Notes under the pieces: generated by a model
Database searches by the model: none
Told to the model about the DNA's origin: nothing
The model's input: the letters and a program-made list of their open reading frames with translations, nothing else
Made by a program: the position numbers and the translations under genes
Shown: positions 1 through 8,444 of the stretch, piece after piece
How the letters are laid out: the number at the start of each line of letters is the position of its first letter
Position numbering within the stretch: position 1 is the first letter of the stretch
From: Flexivirga meconopsidis
Lineage (GTDB): Bacteria; Actinomycetota; Actinomycetes; Actinomycetales; Dermatophilaceae
Assembly (NCBI RefSeq): GCF_026162425.1
Contig: NZ_JAOBQJ010000001.1
Span: forward strand, 62,001 to 126,000
Length of the DNA: 64,000 nucleotides
Reading direction: 5' to 3'

Positions 1-632
1 AGCAGTTGCGGACCGCGCAGTCTGCCGACGAGTCGGCGGCGGTGGTCGAGGCGTGTCACGCAGCGGTGCTGCCGTTGCTGCGGGTGCACTACGCCGACTG
101 GTCCCGGCGGTCCGCCGACATCGAGCGACTGGTCGAATCTGCTGCGGGCGGCAGCGATTTGCGCGCCTTCATCGCCGACGCGACGATCGACCCGGCCAAC
201 GTCGCAAGCGACTGGGCGAAGCAGCCACACCTCGACGAGGACTACCTGACCCTGTCGACGATCCACTCCGCAAAGGGGCTCGAGTGGACGACGGTGCATC
301 TGATCCGGGCGTCCGACGGCGCCATCCCGTCGGATATGGCGCTCACCTCCGACGCGGGCCTCGCCGAGGAGGAGCGACTGTTCTACGTCGCGGTCACCCG
401 CGCCCGCGACGACCTGCGCGTCTACTCGCCGAGCCGGCTGCCCACCCATCCGACGAGCTTCCACGCCCGGCACGTGCTGGCGAGACCCAGCCGCTTCCTG
501 ACCCCGGAGGTGCTGGCGGCCGCCGACCGGGTCGACGTGACGCGCCCCGCGTCGCCGGTCGACATCGACTGTGCCGCCGGCAGCTCCCCCACCCCGGTCA
601 CCGTGCCGTCGATGGACGAGCTGTTCGGCTGA
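1..632 (+). CDS. UvrD/Rep-family ATP-dependent DNA helicase, C-terminal fragment (5' end outside window)
   Basis: This is the C-terminal ~210 residues of a superfamily 1 helicase that unwinds DNA at the cost of ATP. Motif V is visible as TIHSAKGLEW and motif VI as EERLFYVAVTRARDDL, the arginine-finger segment typical of UvrD/PcrA/Rep. The reading frame is open to the first base of the window, so the start and the Walker A half are missing. The last ~45 residues are a low-complexity tail ending in SMDELFG. UvrD family is certain; the exact paralogue (UvrD, PcrA or an orphan) cannot be told from this end alone. Confidence 0.9.
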   Translation, partial: QLRTAQSADESAAVVEACHAAVLPLLRVHYADWSRRSADIERLVESAAGGSDLRAFIADATIDPANVASDWAKQPHLDEDYLTLSTIHSAKGLEWTTVHLIRASDGAIPSDMALTSDAGLAEEERLFYVAVTRARDDLRVYSPSRLPTHPTSFHARHVLARPSRFLTPEVLAAADRVDVTRPASPVDIDCAAGSSPTPVTVPSMDELFG

Positions 633-668
633 CCGGCGCGACCCGGGCCAGGTCCGACGCCCACGCCC

Positions 669-784
669 GCAACTCACCGAGGCGCGCAACTCACCGAGGC
701 GCACAACTCACCGAAAAGGTGGCTGACGCGCCGAGAACACGCCCGACTGCGGCGCGTCGCACACCTATTCGGTGAGTTTTGTGC
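669..784. repeat. Cluster of short intergenic repeats, unit GCAACTCACCGAGGC
   Basis: Three direct copies of the unit begin at about 669, 686 and 702, spaced 16-17 bp apart. An inverted copy (TCGGTGAGTTTTGTGC) lies at 769-784. The array sits directly 3' of the helicase gene, in the 343-base gap before the next gene. The remainder of that gap shows no ORF worth calling. Similar arrays with different units occur at 53,103 and 63,763. Confidence 0.7.
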
Positions 785-975
785 CGCCACGAGGCGTGCG
801 GTGGACCGCCATGTCGCGCTGACCCGTGCCACGCCGCGACTGGTGATCCTGCACAAGGGAGCTAGCTCCACCTCAACGCCGCCGGAAGCCACGACCTGAG
901 CCCACTGTGCCGGACACAGCTGGCTCATAGCCTCAATCACGTTGCACATCAACACGATTGAGCGGAGTCACCCTC

Positions 976-1644
976 ATGGCAACCCACCGGAATGTCGGCA
1001 TGTTCGGCCTGATCGCGAGTGCGTTGATCGTGCTCCAGGTCCCCCTCTATTTCCTGTATGACGGCGCCCCGCCCGATGCCAACATCCTCACGCGGAGCCT
1101 GATCGGCGTCGTCGGGTGCACGTTCTACATCGTCTTCTTCACCGGCCTGCGCAGCTGGATCGTGCAGCACCAGCCGGCGCTCGACTGGCCGGCTGGGGTC
1201 ATGCAATTGGCCGGACTGGCTTGGGCCGTGGTGGTTTTCGTGCCGCAGTCCATGGAGGTCGGCGCGGCCATCACGACGAGTCGCGATATCGACACCACGA
1301 CGGAGGGACCGTATGCGCCGGCCCAATATCTGCTGCAGGGCGGAGTGTCCCGGCTACTGATGGCCGCGTTCCTGCTGGCCTTCGCGGTCGTGATCTCGCG
1401 GTCGGACCTGCTGCCGCGGTGGGTCGGACGGTCGGCCGTCGTCCTTGCCATCGCCAATCTCGCGTTCCTGCCGGCGGTCTACTTCGGCGACGACGCCGCC
1501 AACTTCTACAGCGCGCAGGGTTGGGGCACCACAGCGACCATGGGCCTGGTGTGGAGCCTCTGGACCCTGGTGGTCAGCATCGCGATGGTGCGCGGGCGGG
1601 CCGCGGTCAGGCCAGGAAGTCGATCCGTGCTTGCCGGTCGTTGA
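976..1644 (+). CDS. DUF4386-like multi-pass membrane protein
   Basis: A 222-residue integral membrane protein with about six hydrophobic segments, for example near residues 9-30, 45-62, 75-95, 125-145, 155-175 and 190-210. The overall pattern resembles DUF4386 family proteins, which have no established biochemical role. The start is placed at the ATG at 976 because GAGCGGAG lies 8-9 bases upstream; a TTG six codons earlier is also possible. Its 3' end overlaps the convergent Gre-like gene by 38 bases. Confidence 0.75.
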   Translation: MATHRNVGMFGLIASALIVLQVPLYFLYDGAPPDANILTRSLIGVVGCTFYIVFFTGLRSWIVQHQPALDWPAGVMQLAGLAWAVVVFVPQSMEVGAAITTSRDIDTTTEGPYAPAQYLLQGGVSRLLMAAFLLAFAVVISRSDLLPRWVGRSAVVLAIANLAFLPAVYFGDDAANFYSAQGWGTTATMGLVWSLWTLVVSIAMVRGRAAVRPGSRSVLAGR

Positions 1645-2074
1645 TGGTGAACGTGTCGCCGGCCCGCTTGCCGTCGATCTCGGCATACACCGGCGAGTCC
1701 TGCGAAATGCCTTCGTAGCTCACGCCGTTCGCGTCGAAGGAGTCGGTGACGACACCGACCACGTAGCGGTCGCCGCCGAAACCGACGATGGCACCGGGCC
1801 GCACGACGTCGGTCGCCGACATGTCCAGACCTTCGGCGGTCGAGACGTCCGAGCGCTCGGTGTCGGTTACCTGCTCGAACAACGCGTTCTTGTCGCCCGC
1901 CTCGTCCAGTTGCGCGGTGTCATCCACCGAGTGCGAGTCGTCCGGGTCGACCTGAGCAGTGCGCTGCTCGGTGGACGCCGCGGTTTGCGAGGCATCGAGC
2001 TCACCCTTCAGGTGTCGCACGAGCGCGTCCTTGACCCGCTGCTTCGCCGCTGCGTCCATCGTCGTGTCGGACAT
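1607..2074 (-). CDS. GreA/GreB-family transcription factor-like protein
   Basis: A 155-residue protein. The last ~70 residues match the FKBP-like C-terminal domain of Gre factors (ISQDSPVYAEIDGKRAGD resembles the conserved ISPxSPxGxALLGKxxGD block). The N-terminal half is acidic and helical, but the tip needed for RNA cleavage cannot be confirmed by eye. Gre factors bind the RNA polymerase secondary channel and rescue backtracked complexes; proteins of this shorter type may instead modulate polymerase. The ATG at 2074 has GAGGAG upstream. The 5' end lies inside the 3' end of the gene beginning at 2696, so the two are probably co-transcribed. Confidence 0.7.
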   Translation of the reverse strand: MSDTTMDAAAKQRVKDALVRHLKGELDASQTAASTEQRTAQVDPDDSHSVDDTAQLDEAGDKNALFEQVTDTERSDVSTAEGLDMSATDVVRPGAIVGFGGDRYVVGVVTDSFDANGVSYEGISQDSPVYAEIDGKRAGDTFTINDRQARIDFLA

Positions 2075-2696
2075 GTCGACTCCTCGTCTTGTCGTTGCCG
2101 CCCTCAGTCTGCCGCACCGATCCGGCCGCCGGGGTCGCGGACAGCACGAGGGCTGCACCGATCAGGAACGGCATGCCATAGCGCACCACCGTCGCGTGCT
2201 CGGGGCCGAGCACCAGTGCCGCGGTGTAGACGAAGAACAGCCCCGCGGTCGCCTTACCCACCAGGCGGCGGCGCCGGCCACTCGCAAGAAGGACCGCGAG
2301 CACCACCTCCGCCGCGGTCGCCCCGACGGCAGCCGTCTGCACCAACACCGGACTCGGGTGATGCAGGAGCACGGCGGTGTAGTCGGTGAACTGTGTCCAA
2401 TTGCCCCAGGACACACCGGGTTCGCCCGGACCACCAAAGATGCCGAAGCGGTCGGCCACTGCCGCGGCAAGGTCGACGGCCAGCAGCAGCGCCGTCAGTT
2501 TCGCGCTGACCCGGGCCGCGCCCCCACCCGGCCGGGCGGCGATCACGACCGCGAGCGCGAGCAGGACTGCGGTCAGCGCCCAAGTGATGACTCCGGGCAT
2601 CGGCCATCCGAGTAGACCGGCAACCGGCAGCAGGACGAGGCCCAGCCCCAGCCAGATCCATCCTCCCCAGCGGCGATACCTATCCATCCACTCCAT
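2001..2696 (-). CDS. Membrane protein of unknown function, divergent from a MarR regulator
   Basis: A 231-residue protein with about five transmembrane segments in the first 190 residues (around 13-30, 34-52, 66-82, 108-130 and 142-185). The tail is polar and Arg-rich. The tail overlaps the Gre-like gene by 74 bases in another frame, so the last ~25 codons may be the result of a lost stop codon. It is divergent from the MarR gene, with an inverted repeat between them that is a plausible operator for both. Confidence 0.65.
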   Translation of the reverse strand: MEWMDRYRRWGGWIWLGLGLVLLPVAGLLGWPMPGVITWALTAVLLALAVVIAARPGGGAARVSAKLTALLLAVDLAAAVADRFGIFGGPGEPGVSWGNWTQFTDYTAVLLHHPSPVLVQTAAVGATAAEVVLAVLLASGRRRRLVGKATAGLFFVYTAALVLGPEHATVVRYGMPFLIGAALVLSATPAAGSVRQTEGGNDKTRSRHVRHDDGRSGEAAGQGRARATPEG

Positions 2697-2713
2697 GCCA
2701 CGCCTCCGATATA

Positions 2714-2727
2714 GTCAGGTTCCTGAC
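2714..2727. promoter_or_regulatory. Perfect inverted repeat GTCAGG-TT-CCTGAC, likely MarR operator
   Basis: A perfect 6-bp dyad with a 2-bp spacer lies in the 58-bp divergent gap between the membrane protein gene (start 2696) and the MarR gene (start 2755). Position and symmetry suit autoregulation by the MarR protein. That it binds is inference. Confidence 0.55.
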
Positions 2728-2754
2728 CACTGACGATAGGAGCACTGACGCGAG

Positions 2755-3240
2755 ATGGTCAAGAGCCTTACTAATCCCTTCGCGGATCGCCCGACGCCGC
2801 TCGGCACTCTGCTCTCGTTCGCCGGCCGGCGACTCGGTGGCGACCTCGACCGGGCACTACGCGAGGCGGGCTTCCCCGATTTGCGGGCCGCGCACGCTCC
2901 GCTCTTCCTGGCGATCGCGCCGGAAGGATCGACCTCGACCGAACTGGCCGCGCGTGCGCATCTGACCAAGCAGTCCGCCGGCGAGTTGGTGCGCTACCTC
3001 GCCGACCACGGCTACCTCACGGTGCAACCGTCGCCGACCGACGGGCGGGCGCGGCTGGTGCAGCTGACGGACGCCGGCTGGCGTGCGCTGGAAGTGGGCC
3101 GGTCGATCGTCCAGCGGTTCGACGACTGGCTGGACGAGCAGGTCGGTGCGGACGAAGTGCGCCGGTTGCGGGCGACGCTCGACCGCATCATCGACGCCGA
3201 CTGGGAGTCGGGCGCATCCGCAGGCAGGTCTCGCCGTTAG
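2755..3240 (+). CDS. MarR-family transcriptional regulator
   Basis: A 161-residue winged-helix regulator. The recognition region is LAARAHLTKQSAGELVRYLADHGYL (split across residues ~62-86), followed by the wing segment PSPTDGRARLVQLTDAG. MarR dimers usually repress a divergent transporter or membrane gene and are released by small ligands or thiol oxidation. There is no cysteine in the DNA-binding part, so a ligand-type switch is more likely here. Its natural target is the divergent membrane protein gene, through the dyad at 2714-2727. Confidence 0.9.
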   Translation: MVKSLTNPFADRPTPLGTLLSFAGRRLGGDLDRALREAGFPDLRAAHAPLFLAIAPEGSTSTELAARAHLTKQSAGELVRYLADHGYLTVQPSPTDGRARLVQLTDAGWRALEVGRSIVQRFDDWLDEQVGADEVRRLRATLDRIIDADWESGASAGRSRR

Positions 3241-3251
3241 GATCGGCGGCG

Positions 3252-3440
3252 TGGGGGCACTCCCCACTCGACACTGGTCGCATCACCGATGCAAGGGAAT
3301 CCGGTCCAAATCCGGAGCTGACGCGCAGCGGTAGGGGTGACGAGCGTGGCATGACGCCACTGGGTTCCGGCCCGGGAAGGCGCCACGGTCGGCCGAACCC
3401 GAGCCCGAAGACCTGCCGGTGTCGGACACACCGGTAGGCC
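3252..3440 (+). promoter_or_regulatory. Cobalamin (B12) riboswitch
   Basis: The leader carries the recognisable core of the cobalamin riboswitch: GATGCAAGGGAATCCGGT, then CCAAATCCGGAGCTGACGCG, CAGCGGTAGGGG, and the 3' element GAAGACCTGCCGG. The element ends about 15 bases before the start codon at 3457. Adenosylcobalamin binding would shut down the downstream import operon, so the transporter's substrate is very probably a corrinoid rather than a siderophore. Confidence 0.9.
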
Positions 3441-3456
3441 TCGCGTTCGGCCCCTG

Positions 3457-4476
3457 ATGAAAGTGAACCGCGCCATGCGTCCACGTCGAATCCTCCTTGC
3501 GGCCGGCCCTGCGGTCGCCACGTCCCTCCTGCTCGGCGCGTGCGCCGATGCACCGTCCGGCGGTATGCCGGCAGCGAGCTCCACCGCGTCGTCGTTCACA
3601 CCGGTGCAGCTCGACAACTGCGGGTTCAAGGAGACGGTCAGCGCTCCGCCTCAACGACTGGTCACCCTCAACCAGGGCGCCACCGAGGTCGCGCTCGCGC
3701 TCGGCCTGCAGGACCGAATGGCGGGCAGTGCCTATCTGGACGACCGGGTCTCCCCGAAGTACGCCGCGGCATACAAGACGGTGCCGGTGTTGTCCGAGGA
3801 GTATCCGACGAAGGAGCAATTCGTCGCGGCCAGGCCGGATTTCGCGTATGCCGCGTATGCCAGTGCCTTCGACGCCAAGGCGATCGGCACCCGCGCGGAG
3901 TTGGCGGACAAGCGGATCGGCAGTTACCTGAGTCCGTTCGGTTGTCCGAAGGGCACGCCGGCCGCGGAGCCGACGTTTGAGAGTGCGTGGCGTGAAATCA
4001 CCGATGTAGGAAGCATTTTCGGCGTACCCAACAAGGCGACCGAGCTCGTCAACGGACAGCGCGCCGAACTCGGCAAGATCCGCTCGGCCGCAGCCGGCGA
4101 AGGGTTACAGATGCTGTGGTTCGACTCGGGCGAGAAGACGCCGTTCGTCGGCGCCGGCAAGGGCGGGCCGCAACTGGTGATGGACGCGGTGGGTGCGAGC
4201 AACGTCTTCTCGGCCCTTCCCGGCGGCTGGGCGGACGGATCCTGGGAGAAGGTCGTCGCCGCCGACCCGGACGTGATCGTGCTCGCCGACGCATCCTGGA
4301 GCACTGCGGACGCGAAGAAGAAGCATCTACGCGGCGACCCGGTGCTGCGAAATCTGAAGGCGGTGAAGCAGAACCGGTTCGTCGTGCTCCCCTTCAGCGA
4401 GAGCACCCCTGGTGTCCGACTTGTCGACGGCGCGAAGACAGTCTCTGACCAGCTCGCAGCACTACCGGCGAAATGA
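3457..4476 (+). CDS. btuF: Cobalamin/Fe-type ABC transporter substrate-binding lipoprotein
   Basis: A 339-residue lipoprotein. The signal peptide ends in a lipobox (LLLGAC, Cys near residue 29). The mature part has the BtuF/FhuD fold pattern: PPQRLVTLNQGATEVALALGL at the start of lobe 1, a long linking helix near residues 180-205, and a lobe 2 with PDVIVLADAS. It captures the substrate outside the membrane and delivers it to the permease encoded next. The stop codon overlaps the permease start (ATGA at 4473-4476). Assignment to cobalamin rests on the upstream riboswitch; sequence alone would also fit ferric siderophores. Confidence 0.85.
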   Translation: MKVNRAMRPRRILLAAGPAVATSLLLGACADAPSGGMPAASSTASSFTPVQLDNCGFKETVSAPPQRLVTLNQGATEVALALGLQDRMAGSAYLDDRVSPKYAAAYKTVPVLSEEYPTKEQFVAARPDFAYAAYASAFDAKAIGTRAELADKRIGSYLSPFGCPKGTPAAEPTFESAWREITDVGSIFGVPNKATELVNGQRAELGKIRSAAAGEGLQMLWFDSGEKTPFVGAGKGGPQLVMDAVGASNVFSALPGGWADGSWEKVVAADPDVIVLADASWSTADAKKKHLRGDPVLRNLKAVKQNRFVVLPFSESTPGVRLVDGAKTVSDQLAALPAK

Positions 4477-5534
4477 CCTCGCCCGGTCACCGGACGCCTT
4501 CGGCGGCGCTCCGGCTCTTGGTCCTTGCCGGCGGTGCGGCGGCAGCGCTGGCAAGCGCGGTGATTGCGTTGGGAACCGGGCCGGTTCACGTGCCGGCCGA
4601 CCAGGTCATCGAGGTGATCGCCCGCCGGATGCAGCTGGTCGGCGGCACCGGTGTGTCGCCGTTGGACGACGAGATCGTCTGGCAGTTGCGGCTGCCGCGG
4701 ATCATCGCGGCAATGGCGGTCGGTGCAGCGCTGGCGCAGTGCGGTTGCGTGCTGCAGTCTCTGACTCGCAACGACCTGGCCGACCCCTACCTTTTCGGTG
4801 TCTCGAGCGGCGCCGCAGTGGGAGCGGTGGCGGCGTTGATCCTGGGCTGGACTCTGCCAGGCGTCCCGTCGCGATACGGAGTGGCCGGCGCGGCTTTCGT
4901 CGGGGCGCTCGTCGCGCTCGTGCTGGTGTTGGCGCTGGCGACCGGCAGGTCGGGGCAGCTGCCACCGGGGCGGACGATCCTGGCCGGCGTCGCCGTCGGT
5001 CAATTGTGCAGTGCCGCAACGTCTTTCATCGTCATTGTGCTCGGCCCGAGAGATGGGGCACGGGCAGTGCTGGACTGGACGCTCGGCTCGTTTGCAGGGG
5101 TCCGTGGTGGTGACGCAGTCTTCATCGTCGTCCTGCTCGTCGCCGCGATGATCGGTCTCATGCTGTGCGCGCCAACACTGGATGCCTTCGCCTTCGGTGA
5201 GGTTTCAGCGCGTGCGCTGGGCATCAACGTGACCACCATCCGCTGGATCTTGTTGGGCGGCACCGCATTGGTGACGGCGGCAACCGTCGCCATCGTCGGA
5301 CCGATCGGTTTCGTCGGCCTTGTCGTGCCGCACCTGGTGCGATTGGTCACCGGGCCCGGACATCGCATCCTGCTCCCTGCGGCGGCCCTGTGTGGAGCGC
5401 TGCTGATGCTCTGGTCTGACACGGCAGCCCGCTCGGCCGGCGGGGGCAGCGAGATCCCGATCGGTGTCGTCACCGCCGCTGTCGGCACCCCTGTGCTCAT
5501 CGTGCTGCTGCGGCGTCAGGCCGCGCGCTCATGA
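4473..5534 (+). CDS. btuC: FecCD-family ABC transporter permease (cobalamin uptake)
   Basis: A 353-residue BtuC/FecCD-type permease with about ten membrane helices. Family signatures include LPRIIAAMAVGAALAQCGCVLQ near residue 72 and the cytoplasmic coupling region with GPIGFVGLVVPHLVR near residue 275. It starts within the stop of the binding-protein gene and ends overlapping the ATPase gene (ATGA at 5531), a tightly coupled operon. In the membrane it forms a homodimer that passes substrate from the lipoprotein to the cytoplasm. Confidence 0.9.
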   Translation: MTSPGHRTPSAALRLLVLAGGAAAALASAVIALGTGPVHVPADQVIEVIARRMQLVGGTGVSPLDDEIVWQLRLPRIIAAMAVGAALAQCGCVLQSLTRNDLADPYLFGVSSGAAVGAVAALILGWTLPGVPSRYGVAGAAFVGALVALVLVLALATGRSGQLPPGRTILAGVAVGQLCSAATSFIVIVLGPRDGARAVLDWTLGSFAGVRGGDAVFIVVLLVAAMIGLMLCAPTLDAFAFGEVSARALGINVTTIRWILLGGTALVTAATVAIVGPIGFVGLVVPHLVRLVTGPGHRILLPAAALCGALLMLWSDTAARSAGGGSEIPIGVVTAAVGTPVLIVLLRRQAARS

Positions 5535-6298
5535 AGGTCGAGGTGGACCGGATCGGTTGGGACGCAGGCGGTTCGGCGATCGTCGACGACGTCACGGCCA
5601 CGCTCACGCCGGGGTCGTTCACCGCAGTCGTCGGCCCGAACGGCTCCGGCAAAACCACCTTGCTGCACCTGGTCGCCGGTCTGCGCCGACCGAGCCGCGG
5701 CGACATCCGGTATGACGGAAAACCGCTGTCCGACATCCGATCTCGCGATCGGGCACGCAGTGTGGCGTTGTTGGAGCAGCAGCCGGACACTTCGCTCGAG
5801 CTGGCCGTCCGGGAGGTGGTCGCCCTTGGACGCATCCCGCATGTCGGCCGATGGCCGGGTGCCCGGGACGCCGACGAGGAGCTTGTGCCCGCCGCCATGC
5901 AGGAGACGGACGTCACCCACCTCGCGCACCGCACCTGGTCGACGCTGTCCGGCGGGGAACGGCAGCGCACGCAACTCGCGCGCGCCCTGGCGCAGCAACC
6001 GCGCCTGCTCTTGCTGGACGAGCCGACGAACCATCTGGACCTGCATCATCAGTTGTCCTTGCTGGAAACCGTGTCGCGGCAGGGCATTACGACACTCGCG
6101 GTGCTACACGACCTCGACCTTGCCGCCGCCTTCTGCCCGCAGATCATCGTCATGTCGCAGGGTCGGGTCGCCGCGGCCGGCGACACCGAAGCGGTGCTGA
6201 CGGCCGACCTGATCGACGCGGTTTTCGGGGTGCGTGCGAGGGTCGGGCGGACTGACCGGTTGCGGGTCTCGTGGGCACGGAAGGGCGCCGGCCGATGA
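5531..6298 (+). CDS. btuD: ABC transporter ATP-binding protein (cobalamin uptake)
   Basis: A 255-residue nucleotide-binding subunit. Walker A is GPNGSGKTT (residues ~36-44), the signature is LSGGERQR (~140), Walker B is LLLLDEPTNHLD (~158) and the switch histidine is in AVLHDLDLA (~193). It drives the FecCD-type permease. The stop overlaps the ATG of the next gene (ATGA at 6295). Confidence 0.92.
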   Translation: MKVEVDRIGWDAGGSAIVDDVTATLTPGSFTAVVGPNGSGKTTLLHLVAGLRRPSRGDIRYDGKPLSDIRSRDRARSVALLEQQPDTSLELAVREVVALGRIPHVGRWPGARDADEELVPAAMQETDVTHLAHRTWSTLSGGERQRTQLARALAQQPRLLLLDEPTNHLDLHHQLSLLETVSRQGITTLAVLHDLDLAAAFCPQIIVMSQGRVAAAGDTEAVLTADLIDAVFGVRARVGRTDRLRVSWARKGAGR

Positions 6299-6954
6299 CG
6301 GATCAGCGGCTGGTGCTGGTGAGTCTGACCGGGCTCGACGACGATCACCTGGCTGAATTGTTCGCTACCGCAGACGATCTCGGGGCGACCGTCGCCTGCC
6401 TGCAAGGTGGCGGCCCGAGTCTCGTCGGTGTGCTGGACACGATCGCGGCCGAGGCGGCGGGCACGTCGGTGCGGCTGGTCGCGGCGGCGCGCACGACCTC
6501 CCACACCGGCCGCTCCTGGCTCGGTCGGGTCGCCGGGCACTGGGTGCGCACCCGCGGCTTGCTGCAGGTAGAGGTGGCGGGTGCTCTGGCCCGGGGCTTC
6601 GGACTGATCGAGGTGCGGGCTGCGTGTTCGGCGCCGGCGCGTCTGGTGACCGGCGGCGAGGCGCCGCTGGAAAGCCCGGCCTGGGAGGAGGCACCGCCAT
6701 ACCGCCATCACGTGCTGGTGTGCCGTGGCCCGCGCTGCAACGCCAAGGGTGCGGAGGAGACCTCGGCCGCGCTGACCGATGAGCTCACTCGACGCGAGAT
6801 GGTCGATCGCGACGTCCTGGTGGCGCTCACCGGTTGCCTGTACCCGTGCAACGGTGCTCCGGTGATCGTCTGTCATCCGGGCGATCGGTGGTACCGGCAG
6901 GTGACTGCGGACGAAGCACGCCGCATCGTCGAAGACGACCTGCTCGGTGATTGA
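6295..6954 (+). CDS. Cobalamin-operon protein with C-terminal (2Fe-2S) ferredoxin-like domain
   Basis: A 219-residue cytoplasmic protein. The C-terminal ~85 residues form a thioredoxin-like 2Fe-2S ferredoxin domain: CRGPRCNAKGAEE near residue 141 and LTGCLYPCNGAPV near residue 178 give the four cysteines. The N-terminal ~110 residues vaguely resemble CbiX/CobN-adjacent sequences but are not assigned. The start is taken at the ATG overlapping the ATPase stop. As the fourth gene after a B12 riboswitch it may reduce or process the imported corrinoid; this role is inference. Confidence 0.7.
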   Translation: MTDQRLVLVSLTGLDDDHLAELFATADDLGATVACLQGGGPSLVGVLDTIAAEAAGTSVRLVAAARTTSHTGRSWLGRVAGHWVRTRGLLQVEVAGALARGFGLIEVRAACSAPARLVTGGEAPLESPAWEEAPPYRHHVLVCRGPRCNAKGAEETSAALTDELTRREMVDRDVLVALTGCLYPCNGAPVIVCHPGDRWYRQVTADEARRIVEDDLLGD

Positions 6955-7155
6955 CCCGCGCTGACCGCCGCCTCGACCGGGGTGACCTCGCACAGTGGGC
7001 CGGTCGTCGTTGCCGGACTGCAATCTGCGAAAGGTCCCCGGGGAGCCGGAAGTCCGATAGGTTCGAATGAACTTCACGAGGGCCGCTTCGACGTCGGCCG
7101 GCGGGGATCTCCGCCATCCGGTTGCCCCTCGTGCTTCAGGGGAAGGAACAATGCA

Positions 7156-7320
7156 ATGTTCTGGTGGATTGTCGCAATTGTCCTGTTCGCCATCGTGGCG
7201 GGCGTGTTCGGGCGCACCTGGCGGCAGCGTGCCGACCGTTTTGATGACGACACCCGCAACACGATCAACCAGGCGTCCGCGCACAACCAGCGGATGAACA
7301 ACCGGATCGGTCCGCTCTGA
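7156..7320 (+). CDS. Small single-pass membrane protein
   Basis: A 54-residue protein. An N-terminal helix of about 18 hydrophobic residues (FWWIVAIVLFAIVAGVFG) is followed by a charged tail. The ribosome site AGGGGAAGGAACA sits just before the ATG at 7156. Codon use is host-like. No family is recognised. Confidence 0.6.
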   Translation: MFWWIVAIVLFAIVAGVFGRTWRQRADRFDDDTRNTINQASAHNQRMNNRIGPL

Positions 7321-7433
7321 GCCTTGCCGACGCCGGCCCACCACGAGGGGTCACAGGGTCACGTGATCGACGTCGCAGAAAGCGGCCACGAGTTCCATGA
7401 CCGCGTCGACGCGGCGTCCGACGTGGCACGGCT

Positions 7434-7931
7434 TCATTCGCCGGCAAACACCATGACCTGAGTCGGCTGTCCGTGGTCAACGCCCCGCCCGTCTGTCATG
7501 ACGAACCCGGCTGCCCGCCAGGCCCGCACTGCACGGTCGTTGCCGACCACCGGGTCGACGGTGAGCGGCCGCCAACCCAGCCGGTCGAGCTCGAGCGCGA
7601 GCGACCGGACGGCGCGCGGTCCGATACCTCGCCCCTGTGCGTGCGCGGCGATGAAAAGGTCTAGACCGCAGCAACTTTCCGCCTGCCACGCCTGCAGGTA
7701 ACCGGCCGGGTTGTCACCGTCGATCACCAGGTATGACGCAACCTGCGGAGCTCGGCGACCGGTGTATTTGTCGAGAACCTCGGCGACGGTGAGCGGCGCG
7801 CCGCCCCAAAACGCATACACCTCGCGTGCTTGCGTCCAGCCGCTGATCAATGCGGCGTCAGCGTCAGTCGCCAGCCGCAGCGAGAGCGTGTCATCGACCC
7901 ATACGGCCGCGGGATAGCGGCGGGCGGTCAC
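7434..7931 (-). CDS. GNAT-family N-acetyltransferase
   Basis: A 165-residue acetyl-CoA-dependent acetyltransferase. The acetyl-CoA loop is AHAQGRGIGPRAVRSLA near residues 95-111, and the C-terminal WRPLTVDPVVGNDRAVRAWRAAGF follows the AAC(6')/RimJ pattern. The substrate is unknown. Its GTG start overlaps the stop of the upstream immunity-like gene (GTGA at 7928-7931), so the two form one transcript. Confidence 0.85.
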   Translation of the reverse strand: MTARRYPAAVWVDDTLSLRLATDADAALISGWTQAREVYAFWGGAPLTVAEVLDKYTGRRAPQVASYLVIDGDNPAGYLQAWQAESCCGLDLFIAAHAQGRGIGPRAVRSLALELDRLGWRPLTVDPVVGNDRAVRAWRAAGFVMTDGRGVDHGQPTQVMVFAGE

Positions 7932-8440
7932 TCGAAGACCGACCAGCAGAGGTCGTTGCGGACGCGCTGGTCCTCAAGCACGAGCGCACGCACCTCATCG
8001 GGCAATTGCGCACGTTGCCAACGGCATTCGGCGATCCCGGCGGCCTCCTGCTCACCCTGCAGGGCAGTGGCGCGCACCGCCTTGATCGCGTATGCCGCAG
8101 CACCCAGGTCGTGTTCGGCAACATGCCCGACGGCCCCGGCTTGACCTGCGGCATACGCCGCAAACCGTGGTGCGCCCCGCAGCGGGCGGGCTGCTCCCAT
8201 GGCGTGTCCGCCGGCGGCCCGTGCTGCCATCATCCCGACCTCACCCCGGGTCCATGCGCGGATGTGCTCGATCGCCGCACGCGGTCGCGGGTCGTCGGGC
8301 TGCTCGGATTGGAAGAGCGGCAGCACGTGTTCGGCACAATCGGCTGCCCACAGCGCGAGCAGCCGGTGGTGCTCGTCGGTGAGAGTGCCGCCGCGCCGGA
8401 TGGTGATCATGCGTGGGTCGCGGACCTTCGGAAGGATCAC
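7928..8440 (-). CDS. Putative immunity protein (Imm5-like family)
   Basis: A 170-residue, Ala-rich, all-helical protein that resembles the family annotated as putative immunity protein. Features are the N-terminal LPKVRDPR and TIRRGGTLTDEHHRLLALWAA block (residues ~3-33) and a later A-H-A-rich helical half. A GTG at 8440 is chosen because LPKVRDPR appears to belong to the family; the ATG at 8410 is the alternative. No polymorphic toxin gene is nearby, so the partner, if any, is elsewhere. The function is unproven. Confidence 0.6.
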   Translation of the reverse strand: MILPKVRDPRMITIRRGGTLTDEHHRLLALWAADCAEHVLPLFQSEQPDDPRPRAAIEHIRAWTRGEVGMMAARAAGGHAMGAARPLRGAPRFAAYAAGQAGAVGHVAEHDLGAAAYAIKAVRATALQGEQEAAGIAECRWQRAQLPDEVRALVLEDQRVRNDLCWSVFE

Positions 8441-8444
8441 CTGC

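Noticed and set aside
668-715. Intergenic repeats considered as a CRISPR array
   Set aside because: Units are only about 15 bp with 1-2 bp between them and one copy is inverted; there are no spacers and no cas genes in the window.
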